Assembly: GCF_041320665.1 (NCBI RefSeq)
Contig: NZ_CP166730.1
Coordinates: forward strand, 3,720,001-3,784,000
Length of the DNA: 64,000 nucleotides
Origin: Comamonas sp. GB3 AK4-5
Lineage (GTDB): Bacteria; Pseudomonadota; Gammaproteobacteria; Burkholderiales; Burkholderiaceae_C
Direction: 5' to 3'
The translations under genes and the position numbers were made by a program. Under the pieces are notes generated by a model. The model had not been told where the DNA came from. It worked only from the letters and a program-made list of their open reading frames with translations, and searched no databases. Positions 63,924 through 64,000 of the stretch are shown here, in pieces (position 1 is the first letter of the stretch; each line of letters opens with the position of its first letter).

Positions 63924-64000
63924 TGTTCACTCCATCTAATCCCGCGTTGCATCAGTACTGCGGTATGGGAGTGAGTAGAAAAGTTCTGGTTTTTTTTCGC
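63924..64000. other. Upstream region of the early operon (edge of window)
   Basis: 77 bp remaining at the edge, A+T-richer than the coding DNA, where a promoter for the minus-strand early operon is plausible. No promoter can be called with confidence. Confidence 0.35.

Noticed and set aside
44163..64000. Classification as a strict capsid-forming phage-inducible island
   Set aside because: Such islands lack tail genes, whereas tail tube, chaperone and tape measure genes are present here; a truncated prophage or a new hybrid remains possible.

Overview
The window looks like a chromosome segment of a high-GC betaproteobacterium of the Comamonadaceae, most probably Comamonas or a close relative. 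The reasons are the base composition, a urea ABC transporter operon, a PuuD-type urate hydroxylase, a fused UraD/AllC protein, a MaeB-type malic enzyme, and dispersed intergenic repeats. Positions 1-44,300 are host chromosome. From a tRNA-Ser gene at 44,163 to the right edge the DNA is an integrated phage-like element whose right end lies outside the window.

Positions 1-31,000 hold a purine/ureide degradation locus interleaved with other genes. Parts of the pathway present are XdhC (maturation of xanthine dehydrogenase), PuuD (urate oxidation), 5-hydroxyisourate hydrolase, a fused OHCU decarboxylase/allantoate amidohydrolase, PuuE allantoinase, an allantoin/hydantoin racemase, NCS1 and NCS2 permeases, an M20 amidohydrolase and a nucleobase deaminase. 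A GntR/FCD regulator sits inside the cluster. Five near-identical palindromes with core TTGTATACAA lie upstream of puuD, uraH, the gntR-puuE-uraD/allC genes, the NCS1 permease and the NCS2 permease, so one regulon is likely. A GsiABCD-like peptide ABC transporter, a gamma-glutamyltransferase and a DUF1080 lipoprotein sit between these genes and may scavenge gamma-glutamyl peptides. maeB, a sulfatase, a cupin protein, an Aer-like chemoreceptor, an M48 lipoprotein protease and a haloacid dehalogenase follow.

Positions 34,800-44,100 carry a TetR regulator, a membrane protein with a perfect TetR-type palindrome upstream, the urtABCDE urea transporter on the minus strand, a gamma-glutamylcyclotransferase-like gene and a small monooxygenase. 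Urea is the expected end product of ureidoglycolate breakdown, so urt fits the purine theme.

Two dispersed repeat families mark the host part. One is a roughly 100-250 bp element that always starts within about 20 bases of a stop codon and in the orientation of that gene (five copies). The other is a 272 bp element with terminal inverted repeats (two full copies, one fragment) whose arms differ between copies in a compensatory way.

The element from 44,163 onward runs mostly on the minus strand. Read from the right it has an AlpA-like gene, a P4/P1-like C4 antisense RNA region, small genes, a CHC2 zinc-finger primase-like protein, a RepA-like AAA ATPase, a TubC-domain protein, a Q-like late regulator, two A+T-rich plus-strand cargo genes, an HNH nuclease, terminase, a fused protease-capsid ORF, portal, connectors, tail tube, tail chaperone and tape measure. 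It then stops at a terminator without tail-tip, fibre or lysis genes. Two matching clusters of an 8-bp repeat, one inside repA and one beside the C4 region, look like a two-part replication origin. A P4-like control and replication module joined to HK97-type structural genes is the most interesting system here.
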